Assembly (NCBI GenBank): GCA_913053815.1
Contig: CAJXGK010000069.1
Span: 1-8,060 of the forward strand
Origin: an uncultured Rhodanobacteraceae bacterium
GTDB lineage: Bacteria; Pseudomonadota; Gammaproteobacteria; Xanthomonadales; Rhodanobacteraceae
Reading direction: 5' to 3'
DNA: 8,060 nt
Part shown: positions 7,836 to 8,060 of the stretch, one piece after another
How the letters are laid out: each line of letters opens with the position of its first letter
Numbering within the stretch: the first letter of the stretch is position 1
Program-made: the position numbers and the translations under genes
The notes under the pieces: model-generated
Databases searched by the model: none
Told to the model about the DNA's origin: nothing
What the model saw: only the letters and a program-made list of their open reading frames with translations

Positions 7836-7999
7836 TTCATCGCCACGGCTAGGTGTTGGGTATATTAAGGGTAGTAGTGCGATCCATATTGCGGGAGCGT
7901 ACGAAAATCAAAACGAAATTTTGTCGGCCATAATTTGTGGGTACGAGACTACTGGGTAGGGTAGGCACGAGTGGCCATGTAAACGCTGAGGTATGGTAA

Positions 8000-8060
8000 C
8001 GATACATTGAGGAGCAGAAGCCGCCGGAGCTGGACGATGACTTTGAGATTGTTGAGTCGG
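8000..8060 (+). CDS. possible start of an acidic reading frame leaving the window
   Basis: After a TAA at 7997-7999, one frame stays open to the right edge and reads EEQKPPELDDDFEIVES from 8009. The acidic, low-complexity composition looks coding-like, but there is no ATG or GTG start in this frame, only an ATT at 8006, and the visible part is about 20 codons. Family unknown. Positions 7836-7999 before it contain nothing I can support. Confidence 0.2.

Overview
The window looks like a proteobacterial methylotrophy locus followed by a decayed accessory region. The evidence is the pairing of a PQQ alcohol dehydrogenase carrying the lanthanide-type Asp-x-Asp motif with a complete glutathione-linked formaldehyde oxidation set. 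That pathway combination is typical of Proteobacteria such as Paracoccus, but I cannot name the genus from the sequence.

Positions 1-5746 hold six genes, all on the + strand. They are the 3' part of a XoxF-type methanol dehydrogenase (the 5' part lies outside the window), a XoxJ/MxaJ-like periplasmic binding protein, a two-haem cytochrome c, a class III (glutathione-dependent) alcohol dehydrogenase, a GFA-family protein and an S-formylglutathione hydrolase. Gaps are 37-115 bases, every gene has a plausible Shine-Dalgarno sequence, and no clear promoter is visible between them, so I infer one operon. Together they form a route: methanol is oxidised to formaldehyde in the periplasm, with electrons passing to the cytochrome. 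In the cytoplasm formaldehyde is joined to glutathione, oxidised to S-formylglutathione and hydrolysed to formate plus glutathione. Four of the five gaps contain an inverted repeat, as if the transcript were cut or stabilised at the junctions.

Positions 5747-5917 have no gene; they contain small hairpins, one followed by a T-rich run that could end the operon. Positions 5918-6439 (minus strand) are a broken transposase C-terminal remnant. Positions 6440-6687 are non-coding and AT-rich, with a perfect 14-base palindrome.

Positions 6688-7344 encode an orphan protein resembling the AbiU2/HEPN group. Positions 7345-7588 show nothing convincing. Positions 7589-7835 are a helix-turn-helix (XRE/HigA-like) gene broken by two frameshifts. 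Positions 7836-7999 show nothing, and the last 60 bases may be the beginning of an acidic reading frame that leaves the window. The right-hand third therefore looks like a mobile or defence-type region in decay.

The most unusual item is the cytochrome. It joins a c551-like domain to a XoxG/cL-type domain, which may unite two successive electron carriers in one protein.
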